DNA from: Desulfomicrobium escambiense DSM 10707
GTDB taxonomy: Bacteria > Desulfobacterota > Desulfovibrionia > Desulfovibrionales > Desulfomicrobiaceae
NCBI RefSeq assembly: GCF_000428825.1
Contig: NZ_AUAR01000016.1
Coordinates: 1 to 64,000 of the forward strand
DNA length: 64,000 nt
Direction: 5' to 3'
Both the position numbers and the translations under genes were made by a program. The notes below the pieces were generated by a model that saw nothing but the letters and a program-made list of their open reading frames with translations, did no database searches and was not told where the DNA came from. Positions 1-9,289 of this stretch are shown piece after piece. Within the stretch, counting starts at the first letter, position 1, and the number at the start of each line of letters is the position of its first letter.

Positions 1-77
1 CCGAACTCGGAAGTTAAGACCTCCAGCGCCAATGATACTGCCAGTCCACTGGTGGGAAAGTAGGTCGTCGCCAGGAC
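1..77 (+). rRNA. rrf: 5S ribosomal RNA, 3' part
   Basis: The window opens inside a 5S rRNA. The conserved loop segment CCGAACTCGGAAGTTAAG (2-19 region) and the closing segment GGGAAAGTAGGTCGTCGCC are both recognisable. The 5' part (about 40 nt) and presumably the rest of the rRNA operon lie upstream of the window. A run of T follows the predicted 3' end (78-84) and probably marks termination of the rRNA transcript. The exact 3' end is estimated. Confidence 0.93.
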
Positions 78-104
78 TTTTTTTATTTCTGCTCTCCACC
101 CCGT

Positions 105-605
105 ATGTCCACATTCATCGCCGCTTTTGTCTTTCTCCTCCTCATCACAGCCTTCTCTACACACGTCTTCGGCCTGCCGGCGAACTGGCTGGTGATCCTT
201 ATTCTCTGGATTTGGGACCTGCTAAATCCGGAAGTGAGCATCCCTCTACAGACCTACCTGCTTTTCCTCGGTTTTTCATTTCTCGGAGAATGCATCGAAT
301 TCGGGCTGCAGACTGTCGGCGCCAAAAAATATGGCGCCTCCCGGTCCGGAAACTGGGGCGCCATCGCCGGCGCCATTGCCGGCGCAATTTTCGGCGCCCC
401 GTTCCTGCTGGGTCTGGGCGCGCTGGTCGGGGCCATCGTCGGGGCTTATTTCGGTTGTTTCGGCATTGAATTGCTGAACAAGCGCCCTGTGCACGAAGCC
501 AAGCAGGCCGCTTGGGGCGCCATGCTCGGCAAGGTGCTCGGGCTTTCGGTCAAGATAGGAATCGGAGCGGTATTGCTGGTTCAGTCTTTCGACTTCATGT
601 TCTGA
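105..605 (+). CDS. DUF456 family membrane protein
   Basis: This 166-residue, strongly hydrophobic protein matches the DUF456 pattern: a hydrophobic N-terminal segment (about residues 1-40), a second around 48-68, then a glycine/alanine-rich stretch (GAIAGAIAGAIFG, near 85-97) made of GxxG/GxxxG helices, and a last hydrophobic segment at the C-terminus. DUF456 proteins are small inner-membrane proteins without an assigned function. No convincing Shine-Dalgarno precedes the ATG, so the start is the least certain part. It follows the 5S rRNA directly and converges on rnhA, with only 16 bp between the two stops. Confidence 0.8.
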   Translation: MSTFIAAFVFLLLITAFSTHVFGLPANWLVILILWIWDLLNPEVSIPLQTYLLFLGFSFLGECIEFGLQTVGAKKYGASRSGNWGAIAGAIAGAIFGAPFLLGLGALVGAIVGAYFGCFGIELLNKRPVHEAKQAAWGAMLGKVLGLSVKIGIGAVLLVQSFDFMF

Positions 606-621
606 ACATCGCCCGCGCCGG

Positions 622-1146
622 TCACGAATCCGACCGATACCCTTCGTCCATAACCCTTCCCGTTGTCATGGCCGCGTTCTTGGCCAGTTCGTCACAGCGT
701 TCGTTTTCCGGATGCCCGTTGTGGGCCTTGATCCAGTGGAAGTGGACCTTGTGCTTTTTCAGTAGAGGGATCAGCCGTTCCCACAAATCGCGGTTTTTCA
801 CAGGCTTTTTCGCCGATGTGAGCCACCCGTTTCTGACCCAGCCTGCAATCCACCGTTTGGCAACGGCGTCGCATACATAGCGGGAGTCGGTGTGGACATG
901 GACGGTGCACGGCCGCGTCAGTTCCGAAAGGGCATGGATGACCCCGCGGATTTCCATGCGGTTGTTGGTCGTCTCGAGATACCCCTTGCTGATCTCCTTC
1001 TTCACGTCTCCCCAAGCCAGAATTGCGGCCCAGCCTCCGGGTCCCGGATTGCCAAGACTGGAACCATCTGTATAAACTGTCACTTCGCAGCCCGGTGCGG
1101 GTGCATTTTTATCGCTGTCTTCAGGATGTTGGGCGGGTGCGGCCAA
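622..1146 (-). CDS. rnhA: Ribonuclease HI
   Basis: RNase HI cleaves the RNA strand of RNA-DNA hybrids (R-loops, lagging-strand primers) using two metal ions. The four catalytic acids are all visible: D27 in YTDGSS, E65 in NNRMEIR, D87 in HTDSRYV and D152 in NERCDELA, plus the supporting H142 in IKAHNGH. At 174 residues it is about 20 longer than the E. coli enzyme, because of a loose N-terminal extension (about residues 1-20) and a short C-terminal tail. An internal start nearer the core is possible. It is divergent from hflK across roughly 57 bp that must hold both promoters. Confidence 0.96.
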   Translation of the reverse strand: MAAPAQHPEDSDKNAPAPGCEVTVYTDGSSLGNPGPGGWAAILAWGDVKKEISKGYLETTNNRMEIRGVIHALSELTRPCTVHVHTDSRYVCDAVAKRWIAGWVRNGWLTSAKKPVKNRDLWERLIPLLKKHKVHFHWIKAHNGHPENERCDELAKNAAMTTGRVMDEGYRSDS

Positions 1147-1203
1147 TTGGGTCTCCTCTCATTTCCTTGACCTCTCATGAGGAGTCTTTTACCAAGGATA
1201 ATT

Positions 1204-2280
1204 ATGAATTGGGATTGGGAAAAACTACAAGAACGGCGGCAGAGGCAGTCTGGGCCCATACCAGGCCCGGATCTCGGTGATTTGAACGAGAAAGTCAAAC
1301 AGTTGAAACAGATGAATCTTCCCGGTTGGAAGGTCATCGTGCTCATCGCAGTTGTCCTCTGGCTCGGCAGCGGCATCTACCTCGTCCAGCCGGACGAGGT
1401 CGGCGTGGTCAAGCGTTTCGGCGCCTACGACAGGACCACGGAACCCGGCCCGCACTATCGTCTGCCCTTCCCCATAGAATCCGTGCTCACGCCGCAGGTC
1501 ACCAAGATCCAGCGGATCGAAGTCGGATTCCGTGGAAGCTCCGCGTTCACGGTCCCGACAGGTGCGCAGGTCCGGCTGGTGCCCGAGGAATCCCTCATGC
1601 TCACGGGCGACGAGAACATCGTCGACGTGCAGTTCATCGTGCAGTTCCTCATCGAGAACGCCCAGGACTACCTCTTCAACGTCGCCAATCAGGAGAAGAC
1701 CGTGAAGGACGCGGCCGAGGCGGCCATGCGCGAGGTCATCGGGTACAACAAGATCGACGCCGCCCTCACGGACGACAAGATGACCATACAGAACGACACG
1801 CGCGACCTTCTGCAGAAGACCCTCGACAGCTACAAGAGCGGCATCAGGGTTGTGGCCGTGCAGCTGCAGGACGTGCATCCGCCCAAGCAGGTCATCGACG
1901 CCTTCAAGGATGTGGCCAGCGCCAAGGAGGACAAGAGCCGCTTCATCAACGAGGCAGAAGCCTACGAGAACGACCTGATCCCCCGCACCAGGGGCGAGGC
2001 GGCCGCCATCACCAACCAGGCCCAGGCCTACAAGGAGTCGAAGATACTCCAGGCAAGGGGCGACAGCGACCGTTTCCTGTTCGTGCTCGAAGAGTACCGC
2101 AAGGCCAAGGACATCACCAAGAAGAGGCTCTACCTCGAAACCATGGAGGAAATCCTTTCCAGGCCCGAGGTCGAGAAGATCATTATTTCCAACGAGTCCA
2201 TGCAGAGGGTATTTCCGTACCTTCCCTTGCAGCGGTCGGGCAAGGCGGGCGTGTCCACGCAGGGAGGGGCGCAGCAATGA
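1204..2280 (+). CDS. hflK: FtsH protease modulator HflK
   Basis: HflK is one half of the HflKC complex, a SPFH/prohibitin-type assembly that surrounds and restrains the membrane protease FtsH. The protein (358 aa from ATG 1204) has a proline-rich cytoplasmic N-terminus, one membrane segment (about 43-61, WKVIVLIAVVLWLGSGIYLV) and then the SPFH domain (QPDEVGVVKRFGAY onwards), followed by an Ala/Glu-rich helical region. I chose ATG 1204 over the in-frame ATG at 1177 because AAGGA lies about 6 nt upstream of it and the protein then begins MNWDWEKL, as family members do. Its stop overlaps the hflC start (ATGA). Confidence 0.95.
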   Translation: MNWDWEKLQERRQRQSGPIPGPDLGDLNEKVKQLKQMNLPGWKVIVLIAVVLWLGSGIYLVQPDEVGVVKRFGAYDRTTEPGPHYRLPFPIESVLTPQVTKIQRIEVGFRGSSAFTVPTGAQVRLVPEESLMLTGDENIVDVQFIVQFLIENAQDYLFNVANQEKTVKDAAEAAMREVIGYNKIDAALTDDKMTIQNDTRDLLQKTLDSYKSGIRVVAVQLQDVHPPKQVIDAFKDVASAKEDKSRFINEAEAYENDLIPRTRGEAAAITNQAQAYKESKILQARGDSDRFLFVLEEYRKAKDITKKRLYLETMEEILSRPEVEKIIISNESMQRVFPYLPLQRSGKAGVSTQGGAQQ

Positions 2281-3122
2281 GAACGATCCAGATCACCCTT
2301 GCCGCCATTGTCGTAGGTGTTTTTCTGCTGCTGCAGTGCGTGTTCGTGGTTGACCAGACCGAGCGGGCCATTCTCCTGCAGCTGGGCAAGCCCATTGGCG
2401 CGGACTTCGGCCCTGGGCTGCATTTCAAGCTGCCCTTCGTGCAGAACGTCATCCTCTTCGACGGGCGAGTGCTGGAGTATGACGCCCCCGCGGCCGAGAT
2501 CATCACCCAGGACAAGAAGAACATGGTCGTGGACAACTATTCGCGCTGGAAGATCGAAAATCCGCTCCTTTTCTATAGGACCGTGCGCAACATCCAGGGC
2601 GGCCTGTCCCGCATCGACGACATCGTCTACTCGCAGATGCGCGAGGCCCTCGGGCGCTATACTCTGACCGAGATCGTGGCCGTCGAGCGCTCCACCATCA
2701 TGGAGGAGGTCACGACCAAGTCCAACGCGCTGCTCGGCGAATACGGGATTCGCGTCATCGATGTGCGCATCAAGCGCACCGACCTGCCCAAGGAGAACCA
2801 GATGGCCATCTACGGCCGCATGCAGGCCGAACGAGAGCGGCAGGCCAAGCAGTATCGCTCCGAAGGCCGGGAGGAGGCAGCGAAGATCACGACCATGGCA
2901 GACCGGCAGAGAACCGTCATCCTGGCCGATGCGAAGCGGGCTGCCGAGTCCGCCCGAGGCGAGGGCGAAGCGGCGGCCACGGCCATCTACGCCCAGGCCC
3001 TGACCCAGGATCCCGAATTCTACGAGTTCGTGCGGACCATGGATGCGTACAAGAAGACCATGAAGGACCAGACGCAGTTCGTTCTGACTCCAGAAAGCGA
3101 GTTCTTTAAGTTTCTGAAGTAA
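2277..3122 (+). CDS. hflC: FtsH protease modulator HflC
   Basis: HflC is the partner of HflK in the SPFH-domain cage around FtsH. The 281-aa protein starts at the ATG that overlaps the hflK stop by 4 nt, which implies translational coupling. An N-terminal membrane anchor (about 5-25) is followed by the SPFH domain (VDQTERAILLQLGKP; GLHFKLPFVQNV) and the characteristic helical part (MQAERERQAKQYRSEG, then alanine/arginine-rich coiled coil). The end, QFVLTPESEFFKFLK, is typical of HflC. A strong bidirectional terminator follows within 20 bp. Confidence 0.95.
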   Translation: MRTIQITLAAIVVGVFLLLQCVFVVDQTERAILLQLGKPIGADFGPGLHFKLPFVQNVILFDGRVLEYDAPAAEIITQDKKNMVVDNYSRWKIENPLLFYRTVRNIQGGLSRIDDIVYSQMREALGRYTLTEIVAVERSTIMEEVTTKSNALLGEYGIRVIDVRIKRTDLPKENQMAIYGRMQAERERQAKQYRSEGREEAAKITTMADRQRTVILADAKRAAESARGEGEAAATAIYAQALTQDPEFYEFVRTMDAYKKTMKDQTQFVLTPESEFFKFLK

Positions 3123-3140
3123 GTTGGCTGAACACAAGGC

Positions 3141-3174
3141 AAAAGAAAAGGCGGGGTGACCCGCCTTTTCTTTT
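3141..3174. terminator. Bidirectional terminator between hflC and purE
   Basis: A perfect 15-bp stem: AAAAGAAAAGGCGGG (3141-3155), loop GTGA, CCCGCCTTTTCTTTT (3160-3174). The A-rich base on one side and T-rich base on the other let it end transcription from both directions, which fits its place between the convergent hflC and purE genes. Confidence 0.92.
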
Positions 3175-3191
3175 GCAATTGTTGCCAAACG

Positions 3192-3674
3192 CTACAGCGT
3201 CTTCGCGTCTTCCTCGACCTGTTCGATCATCTTGCGTCGCTCGGCCTGAATCCGTTCGGCCAGGGCCGCATCGTGCAATGCCAGGATCTGGGCCGCGAGC
3301 CAGGCCGAGTTGCGGGCGCCGACCTTGTCCAGGGCCAGGGTGCCGACGGGGAAGCCCGGAGGCATCTGAACCGTGGCCAGCAGTGCGTCCCATCCGCCCA
3401 GGGACGAGGCCGAGATGGGTATGCCCAGCACCGGCCGGATGGTCTTGGCCGCCACGGCGCCGGCCAGGTGCGCCGCAAGACCCGCGGCGCAGATGAAGAC
3501 CTGCACGCCGGCGTCCTCCAACTCGCGGATCAGCCGGGCCGTCCGCTCGGGCGTGCGGTGGGCGGAGGTGATGGTGAAGGTGTACGTGATGCCGAGTTTG
3601 TCCAGCACGTCCGCGCACGGGCGCACCGTGGCCTCGTCGGATTTGCTGCCCATGAAGATCGCAACTTGGGTCAT
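3192..3674 (-). CDS. purE: 5-(carboxyamino)imidazole ribonucleotide mutase PurE
   Basis: This is the carboxylation step of de novo purine synthesis. The 160-aa length and the motifs MGSKSDEATV (phosphate binding, residues 8-17), SAHRTPERT (active-site His) and AAGLAAHLAGAVAA identify PurE. Whether it is class I (using N5-CAIR from PurK) or class II (using CO2 and AIR) cannot be settled by eye, and purK is not in the window. Its start overlaps the end of purD by 4 nt, so it is the last gene of the lptD-mutL-purD-purE operon. Confidence 0.95.
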   Translation of the reverse strand: MTQVAIFMGSKSDEATVRPCADVLDKLGITYTFTITSAHRTPERTARLIRELEDAGVQVFICAAGLAAHLAGAVAAKTIRPVLGIPISASSLGGWDALLATVQMPPGFPVGTLALDKVGARNSAWLAAQILALHDAALAERIQAERRKMIEQVEEDAKTL

Positions 3675-4948
3675 TGTGTTCTCCTAAGTCCTTTGACGGC
3701 GATATCCGTGCGGTAATAGCTGTTGTCGAACGATATCCTCTGCACTGCCTCGTAGGCGCGGGCGCGCGCCTGTCCGAGGTCCGAGCCCAGGGCGGTCACG
3801 CCCAGAACCCTGCCGCCGCTGCTGACGGTCCGCCCGTCCTGAAGCTGCGTTCCCGCCTGGAACACGTTGACGCCTTCGATTTTTTCCGCCTCGTCGATCC
3901 CCTCAATGATCATCCCTTTCGGGTAGCTTTGGGGGTAGCCCTTGGCGGCCATGACCACGCAGCAACTTGTTTCCGTATGGAAGACAACCTTGGCCGGGTC
4001 AAGGGTGCCATGCACGCAGGCAAGCATGATCTCGACCAGGTCTGACTTGAGTCGCGCCATGAGCGGCTGGCATTCCGGGTCTCCGAAACGGACATTGTAC
4101 TCCAGGATCATGGGGCCCTTTTCCGTCATCATGAGGCCGGCATAGAGCACGCCCTTGAAAGGCTGGCCGATGGCCGCAAGGTGCGTGGTGATGGGGCTGA
4201 TGGCAAGGTCGGCCATGGCGACGTACCGGTCCTCGGGCAGGACAGGGGCCGGGCTGTACGCGCCCATGCCTCCGGTGTTGAGGCCCGTGTCGTTGTCACC
4301 GATGCGCTTGTGGTCCTGCAGGGAAGGCATGGGCACCACGGTCGAGCCGTCGCAGAAGGCCAGGAAGGAGGCCTCCTCGCCCACCAGGGCCTCCTCGACG
4401 ACGACCGTCAGGCCGGCTTCGCCGAAGACGCGGTCCAGCATCATGTCCTTGAGGGCGCCTTCGGCCTCGGCCATGGTCTGGGCGATGACCACGCCCTTGC
4501 CCGCGGCCAGTCCGTCGGCCTTGATGACCATGGGCAGGGGATGGGCGCGGACGTATTCCAGGGCGCTGTCATAGGATTCGAACACCTGGAAGTCGGCCGT
4601 CGGTACCCCGGTCTCCCGCATCATGGTCTTGGCGAAGGCCTTGGAGCCCTCCAGCTGGGCGGCGAAGGCGCACGGGCCGAAACAGGGGATGCCCACCGCG
4701 TCGAGAGCCTCCTTGAGGCCCAAGACAAGGGGCAGCTCCGGGCCGGCGACGACAAGATCGATCCGGTTGTCCCGGGCAAAGGCCGTCAGACCGTCGATGT
4801 CGTCGTCCAGGATGGCGACGTTGGACCCGAGCAGGGCCGTGCCGCCGTTGCCGGGGGCGATGAAGAGCTTCGAGAGAAGCGGACTGCGGCTGATCTTCCA
4901 GGCCAGGGCGTGTTCGCGGCCCCCGGCCCCAACGATGAGAATATTCAA
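3671..4948 (-). CDS. purD: Phosphoribosylamine-glycine ligase (GARS)
   Basis: PurD joins glycine to phosphoribosylamine using ATP, the second step of purine synthesis. The 425-aa sequence starts with the typical MNILIVGAGGREHALAWK, then ATP-grasp elements (VIKADGLAAGKGVVIA; VVEEALVGEEASF; DHKRIGDNDTGLNTGGMGA; LEYNVRFGDPECQP). The length is normal. It lies 42 bp downstream of mutL on the same strand and overlaps purE. Purine genes coupled to mutL and lptD form an unusual but plausible housekeeping operon. Confidence 0.97.
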   Translation of the reverse strand: MNILIVGAGGREHALAWKISRSPLLSKLFIAPGNGGTALLGSNVAILDDDIDGLTAFARDNRIDLVVAGPELPLVLGLKEALDAVGIPCFGPCAFAAQLEGSKAFAKTMMRETGVPTADFQVFESYDSALEYVRAHPLPMVIKADGLAAGKGVVIAQTMAEAEGALKDMMLDRVFGEAGLTVVVEEALVGEEASFLAFCDGSTVVPMPSLQDHKRIGDNDTGLNTGGMGAYSPAPVLPEDRYVAMADLAISPITTHLAAIGQPFKGVLYAGLMMTEKGPMILEYNVRFGDPECQPLMARLKSDLVEIMLACVHGTLDPAKVVFHTETSCCVVMAAKGYPQSYPKGMIIEGIDEAEKIEGVNVFQAGTQLQDGRTVSSGGRVLGVTALGSDLGQARARAYEAVQRISFDNSYYRTDIAVKGLRRTQ

Positions 4949-4990
4949 AGGTTCCTCCTCGAATCTGATGCGTGGTGCGAGGCGCTTCCT

Positions 4991-6796
4991 TCAGGAGCGC
5001 CTCTTGAACTGTTTCTCCAGGTCGCCGACGCTCCAGCGCAGGGTGACGGGGCGACCGTGGGGGCAGAAATTTCTGTCTGGCAGGGACTGCCAGGATTCGA
5101 TCAGGGCCAGGGCCTCGTCAGGGGTCAGTACGTCGCCGGCCTTGATGGCCGCCTTGCAGGCCATGACCGCCCAGAGATCTTCCATGGAGCTGGCCTTGTC
5201 CGTCAGGGCGTCCTCCAGGAATTCCCGGGCTTTTGACGGTGTCAGCAGGGCCGGCACGGCGTGGAGCAGGAGCTTCGGTTCGGTCGCTAGTTCAAGGGAA
5301 AAGCCGAGTTCGTCGAGCTGGGTCCAGATTTCCTGCACCAGCAGCGCCTGCGACGGGTGCATGGGGATTTCCAGCGGCATAAGCAGCGGTCGGCGGTCGC
5401 CGCGGGACCCGCTGGTGCGCAGCATGTGGAAGAGCACGCGTTCGTGCGCCGCATGCTGGTCGATGAGCGTGATCTCGGTCGAACCCGCCAGGATGAGATA
5501 CGTGTCGGCGAACTGTCCCAGGTAGCGGGTGAGCGCGGCCTCGGGCTGCGGGGCGGGGTCAGGGCTGCGCTGCGGTGTTGGCTCCGGGGGCACGGGCGCC
5601 GCCGGTGTTTCGAAAAGTTGCTGCACGGCCGCAGAGGAGGAGAATTTCCGGGGCCAGGGCTGCTCGTAAAGCGGGCTGTCTGGTCGGGCAGGGACGGGGG
5701 CGTCTGCAAACGCCCGCTCCTGTGGGGGAGCGACGGGCAGGACGGGAAGGCTCCGGGACACGGAAAAGTGCGCCGCATTTTCGGTCAGGGGTGGCACGTC
5801 GGTGCATGCTTCCAGCGCCTTGGCCACGGCGCGTCGCACCAGACGGAAAACGGTGCCCTCATCTTGGAAGCGGACCTCGGTCTTGGCCGGATGCACGTTG
5901 ACGTCGACTTCATCGGGGGGGAGTTGTAAAAACAGCACGGCCTGAGGGTATTCCTTGCCCAGGATTCTGCCGCGATAGGCCTCCCGGACGGCGCTGATCA
6001 TGGTTCTGTCCTGGACGGGGCGGCCGTTGACGTACACGAGAATGCGGTCGCCGCGGGCCTGCGCCGTCGCCGGGTCGCCAATCAGGCCGCGGACGGAGAA
6101 CGGGCCGTCGGCCATGTCCACGTGGTGCGCGGAATCCACCAGTTCACGCGGCCAGATGGCGCTCAGGCGCCTGGGCAGGTCTTCGCCTGCCAGAAAACGA
6201 TGCACGGTTCTTTCACCGTTCAGCAGTTCGAAGTCCACGTCCAGGTTGGCCAAGGCGATGCGGACAAACAGATCGCCGCATTTGCGGGTTTCCGTGGCGG
6301 GCTGTTTCAGAAACTTGAGTCTGGCCGGGACGTTGGCGAAGAGATCCTGAACTTCGACTTCGGTCCCTCTGGGCATGGCCGCAGGACCGATGGCCACCAC
6401 GCGGCCGTGGAGGACTTCCAGGGCCGAACCTTCTCCATCATGCGTGGCGGACGCCAGCCGGAACCGGGACACGGAGGCGATGCTCGGCAGCGCTTCGCCC
6501 CGGAACCCGAAGCTGCGGATGGCGCTCAGATCCTCGATGGTCGAGAGCTTGCTCGTGGCATGCCGCGTCACGGCCAGTTCGAGCTCGTTTTCGGGGATGC
6601 CGCACCCGTTGTCGCTGACCCGGATGCAGGACTGACCGCCGTCGCGGATAAGGACGCGCAGGCGGGTCGCGCCGGCATCCAATGCGTTTTCGATGAGTTC
6701 CTTGAGAACACTGGCGGGACGTTCCACCACCTCGCCCGCGGCAATCTGGTTCTGCAGTTCGGGCGGAAGGAGGCGTATCTGTCTGGCGCTGGCCAT
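4991..6796 (-). CDS. mutL: DNA mismatch repair protein MutL
   Basis: The N-terminal GHKL ATPase has all its motifs: IAAGEVVERPASVLKELIEN (about 18-37), DNGCGIPENEL, ATSKL and GFRGEAL. A proline-rich linker (about 340-420) leads to the dimerisation domain. The C-terminal domain keeps the endonuclease-associated ACKAAIKAG and CPHGRP motifs, and has DQHAAHERVLFH, where the usual DQHA-x2-E-x4-E pattern ends in His instead of Glu. At 601 residues the length is normal. It lies 3 bp downstream of the lptD stop, so the two genes are almost certainly cotranscribed. Confidence 0.96.
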   Translation of the reverse strand: MASARQIRLLPPELQNQIAAGEVVERPASVLKELIENALDAGATRLRVLIRDGGQSCIRVSDNGCGIPENELELAVTRHATSKLSTIEDLSAIRSFGFRGEALPSIASVSRFRLASATHDGEGSALEVLHGRVVAIGPAAMPRGTEVEVQDLFANVPARLKFLKQPATETRKCGDLFVRIALANLDVDFELLNGERTVHRFLAGEDLPRRLSAIWPRELVDSAHHVDMADGPFSVRGLIGDPATAQARGDRILVYVNGRPVQDRTMISAVREAYRGRILGKEYPQAVLFLQLPPDEVDVNVHPAKTEVRFQDEGTVFRLVRRAVAKALEACTDVPPLTENAAHFSVSRSLPVLPVAPPQERAFADAPVPARPDSPLYEQPWPRKFSSSAAVQQLFETPAAPVPPEPTPQRSPDPAPQPEAALTRYLGQFADTYLILAGSTEITLIDQHAAHERVLFHMLRTSGSRGDRRPLLMPLEIPMHPSQALLVQEIWTQLDELGFSLELATEPKLLLHAVPALLTPSKAREFLEDALTDKASSMEDLWAVMACKAAIKAGDVLTPDEALALIESWQSLPDRNFCPHGRPVTLRWSVGDLEKQFKRRS

Positions 6797-6799
6797 GGT

Positions 6800-9094
6800 C
6801 TAACGGCCTACGGAGCCCAACTGCGCCAGGATGACACGGAATTCGAAACGGGTGTCGTCATCAGTCTGGGTCCAGGCCGTCTCGGTGGAGAAGCACTGGT
6901 GGTCGTAGCGCAGGGCGATGCGTTTCTCCAAATCGGTGCCGGACTCCCAGTCCACCCGGTACAGAAAGGCGGCGCTCCATTCCTTGGTGATGCCAAAGCC
7001 GCCGCCGAAGCCCGCGATGCGTTCCCGTTCCTGTTCCTGCCTGAGATATTCGTCGATCTCTTCCAGGAAATCCAGGCTGAAGGACGCGTACACCCTGTCT
7101 TCGTAGTACGCCCAGAGCGCGTGCTCGTGTTCGGTCACGTGGTTTTCGTACGGCGAGTACCACGTCTTGTTCGTCAGGTAGAGCCAGGGGGAGAGGCGTG
7201 TCGTCAGGTCCGCAAGCACGTCGGAGAAGGGACGGTTGGGGTACTCGTCCGTGTCTTCGGTCCTGGTATCCTCACGGATGTCGAACGACTGTTCGAGGCG
7301 CAGGCGGGCCAGGTCGAGGTAATCGACCTTCAGGCCCGTCTTGCCCTGCGTGTCGGGGCTTGGCTGCATCCTTCCGGTCTTGGTGGTGAAGATGTTGGTC
7401 AGGGAGTAGGTCAGTTCGTTGGTGGGCCTGATGCGGTCGTCTTCATCGAAATAGGGGTATTCGCCCTGAGACGCGTAGGGAATGTAGGTGTATTCGAGCC
7501 TCGGCTGCACGGCGTGCCGGAGTTTGAGCCAGGTGAAGGAGCCTGAATCGGGAGAGACGTCGCTTTCGTCCGTCAGGGTGAAGACGCGAGAAAACTCGGT
7601 GTAGGCCGAGGTGGTGAAGTCTGGCAGGAACCGCGACGGGTTGGTGTCGTCGGTGTTCACGTCGTCGTCTTCGCCTTCGTATTTTTCGACGAACCAGGTC
7701 GTGCCTCTGAGGCCGCCCTTGGGGATGACGGAGCCGTACTCGAAATGCAGGGGCAGCCCCAGGACGGGATGAACATCCAGGCGCGAGCCCGTGGTCCCGT
7801 ATTCGCGCCAGAAGGACGCCAGTTGCGAACTTCCTTCGATCGTCAGCGGCGTGCTCAGAAGCTGGGTCTGGTACAGGTGAAGATTGAGTTCGGGCAGACG
7901 CTGCAAGGTCGGGTCGTCTTCCTTGCCCTTGTTCGACAGCTTGCTGTTGCTGCCGTATTCCAGGTTCTGGGTGTATTCGACCAGGCCCTGCACGCCGACA
8001 TTGGCCCAGTTGTGGCTCAGCAGGAGGCGGTTGACGCGCAATTCGCTGTCGTTGTCCTCGATGTCGCGGCCGAAATACTGCAGGAAGTCCTTGCGGCTTT
8101 TGTTGAAGCCCGAATATCCGCGTGAGAATTCGCGCAGATAATCCTGATCAGAAACCAGGTCCAGGTCGAGCTTGAGGTTCCAGTCAGGCTCGCCGAGATA
8201 GCCGTCGAATTTGCCGCGGGCCCACCACCTGTTGCGGTCCTTCCTGCTCATTTCCGGGTTGTCGCTGTAGAGCGAAGTGTCCTCGGTCTCCTGGTCGAAG
8301 AGATAGTCGAGCTTGAAGATGCCCTTGGTGTGGATGTCCGGCACGAGTCGGTATTCACCGCCGAGCATGAGCCCTTTGGCCGTCATCAGGTGGGAGTAGA
8401 GGGTCACGTCCTGCTCTTCGTCGATGACCTGATAGTACGGTTGGTCATACGTGATGCCGAGCCTTTCGCTTGTGCCGATTTCCGGGAGCAGGAAGCCGCT
8501 TTGACGTTCCGTCTTGACCGGAATCACCGCGTAGGGCGCCATGAGCACGGGCTGGTCCAGAATCTGGAAGCGCGGGGCCCAGAGGTGCGCGTAGCCGTCG
8601 ACGGTGATGTCTCCTCGTGACGTCTTGATGGACCAGGCGGGTCGGTCCCCGTCGCAGACCGTGACGGTGGCCTCTCGGAATTCATAGGTTTCGGGGCCCG
8701 TTTTCTTCAGCACGGCGCCTTCGAAGTACATGTGCGGGTCTTCCATGAAGACCTGGCCGTTCTTGAGCCATCCCGTGTTCGATGCGAGGTCGAATTCGGC
8801 TTCCTCGGCCTTCAGGAAATCCCCCTGAAACCTGGCCTCGACGTTGCCGCGGAGGAAGACCCATTTCGTGGATTGGTAATAGCGTGCGTAATCGGCGCGG
8901 ATGTAGTCCGCGCCGCGATCGAGCACCACGTTGCCGAAGGCTTCGATATATTTGTTGTCATGGCTGGCTGCGGTCCTGTCCGCCAGCAGACGCCAGGATT
9001 GGGGTTCCGTCTCGGGGGCGTCGGCGGCGAGTGCCAGCCCAGCTGAAAAGAAAAACAGGCAAATCAGGCCGGGAAGCAGAGTGCGTAACTTCAT
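6800..9094 (-). CDS. lptD: LPS assembly outer-membrane protein LptD
   Basis: LptD (OstA/Imp) is the beta-barrel that inserts lipopolysaccharide into the outer leaflet. The first 23 residues form a signal peptide (MKLRTLLPGLICLFFFSAGLALA, with cleavage after ALA). The periplasmic OstA domain follows (AFGNVVLDRGADYIRADYAR; GNVEARFQGDFLKAEEAEFD), then a long region rich in aromatic, alternating beta strands that is the barrel. Only two cysteines stand out in the mature part (near TVCDGD and DHQCFSTE), fewer than in E. coli LptD. I chose ATG 9094 rather than the upstream 9151 because the signal peptide then sits at the N-terminus. First gene of the minus-strand operon. Confidence 0.92.
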   Translation of the reverse strand: MKLRTLLPGLICLFFFSAGLALAADAPETEPQSWRLLADRTAASHDNKYIEAFGNVVLDRGADYIRADYARYYQSTKWVFLRGNVEARFQGDFLKAEEAEFDLASNTGWLKNGQVFMEDPHMYFEGAVLKKTGPETYEFREATVTVCDGDRPAWSIKTSRGDITVDGYAHLWAPRFQILDQPVLMAPYAVIPVKTERQSGFLLPEIGTSERLGITYDQPYYQVIDEEQDVTLYSHLMTAKGLMLGGEYRLVPDIHTKGIFKLDYLFDQETEDTSLYSDNPEMSRKDRNRWWARGKFDGYLGEPDWNLKLDLDLVSDQDYLREFSRGYSGFNKSRKDFLQYFGRDIEDNDSELRVNRLLLSHNWANVGVQGLVEYTQNLEYGSNSKLSNKGKEDDPTLQRLPELNLHLYQTQLLSTPLTIEGSSQLASFWREYGTTGSRLDVHPVLGLPLHFEYGSVIPKGGLRGTTWFVEKYEGEDDDVNTDDTNPSRFLPDFTTSAYTEFSRVFTLTDESDVSPDSGSFTWLKLRHAVQPRLEYTYIPYASQGEYPYFDEDDRIRPTNELTYSLTNIFTTKTGRMQPSPDTQGKTGLKVDYLDLARLRLEQSFDIREDTRTEDTDEYPNRPFSDVLADLTTRLSPWLYLTNKTWYSPYENHVTEHEHALWAYYEDRVYASFSLDFLEEIDEYLRQEQERERIAGFGGGFGITKEWSAAFLYRVDWESGTDLEKRIALRYDHQCFSTETAWTQTDDDTRFEFRVILAQLGSVGR

Positions 9095-9289
9095 GTAGGT
9101 GCCGTTGCGGTGTCGAAAGTTCGTGTGGACGTGGCGGCACTGGTAGCACAAGCGGCGCTGGATGCCTAGCCCGAAGACGCAGGGTGTCCGGAACGGGCGC
9201 TGGACGAAGGACGGCCGGTGACATGAATTAACATGGCGGATTCACGGCCATGTTGCGTTCATCGTCCTTGTTTCATTTTTCACAAACGC

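Noticed and set aside
1326-2276. The upstream extension of the hflC frame through hflK
   Set aside because: The sequence before ATG 2277 is Arg/His/Gly-rich shadow; hflK in the other frame is clear and the ATGA overlap gives the true hflC start.
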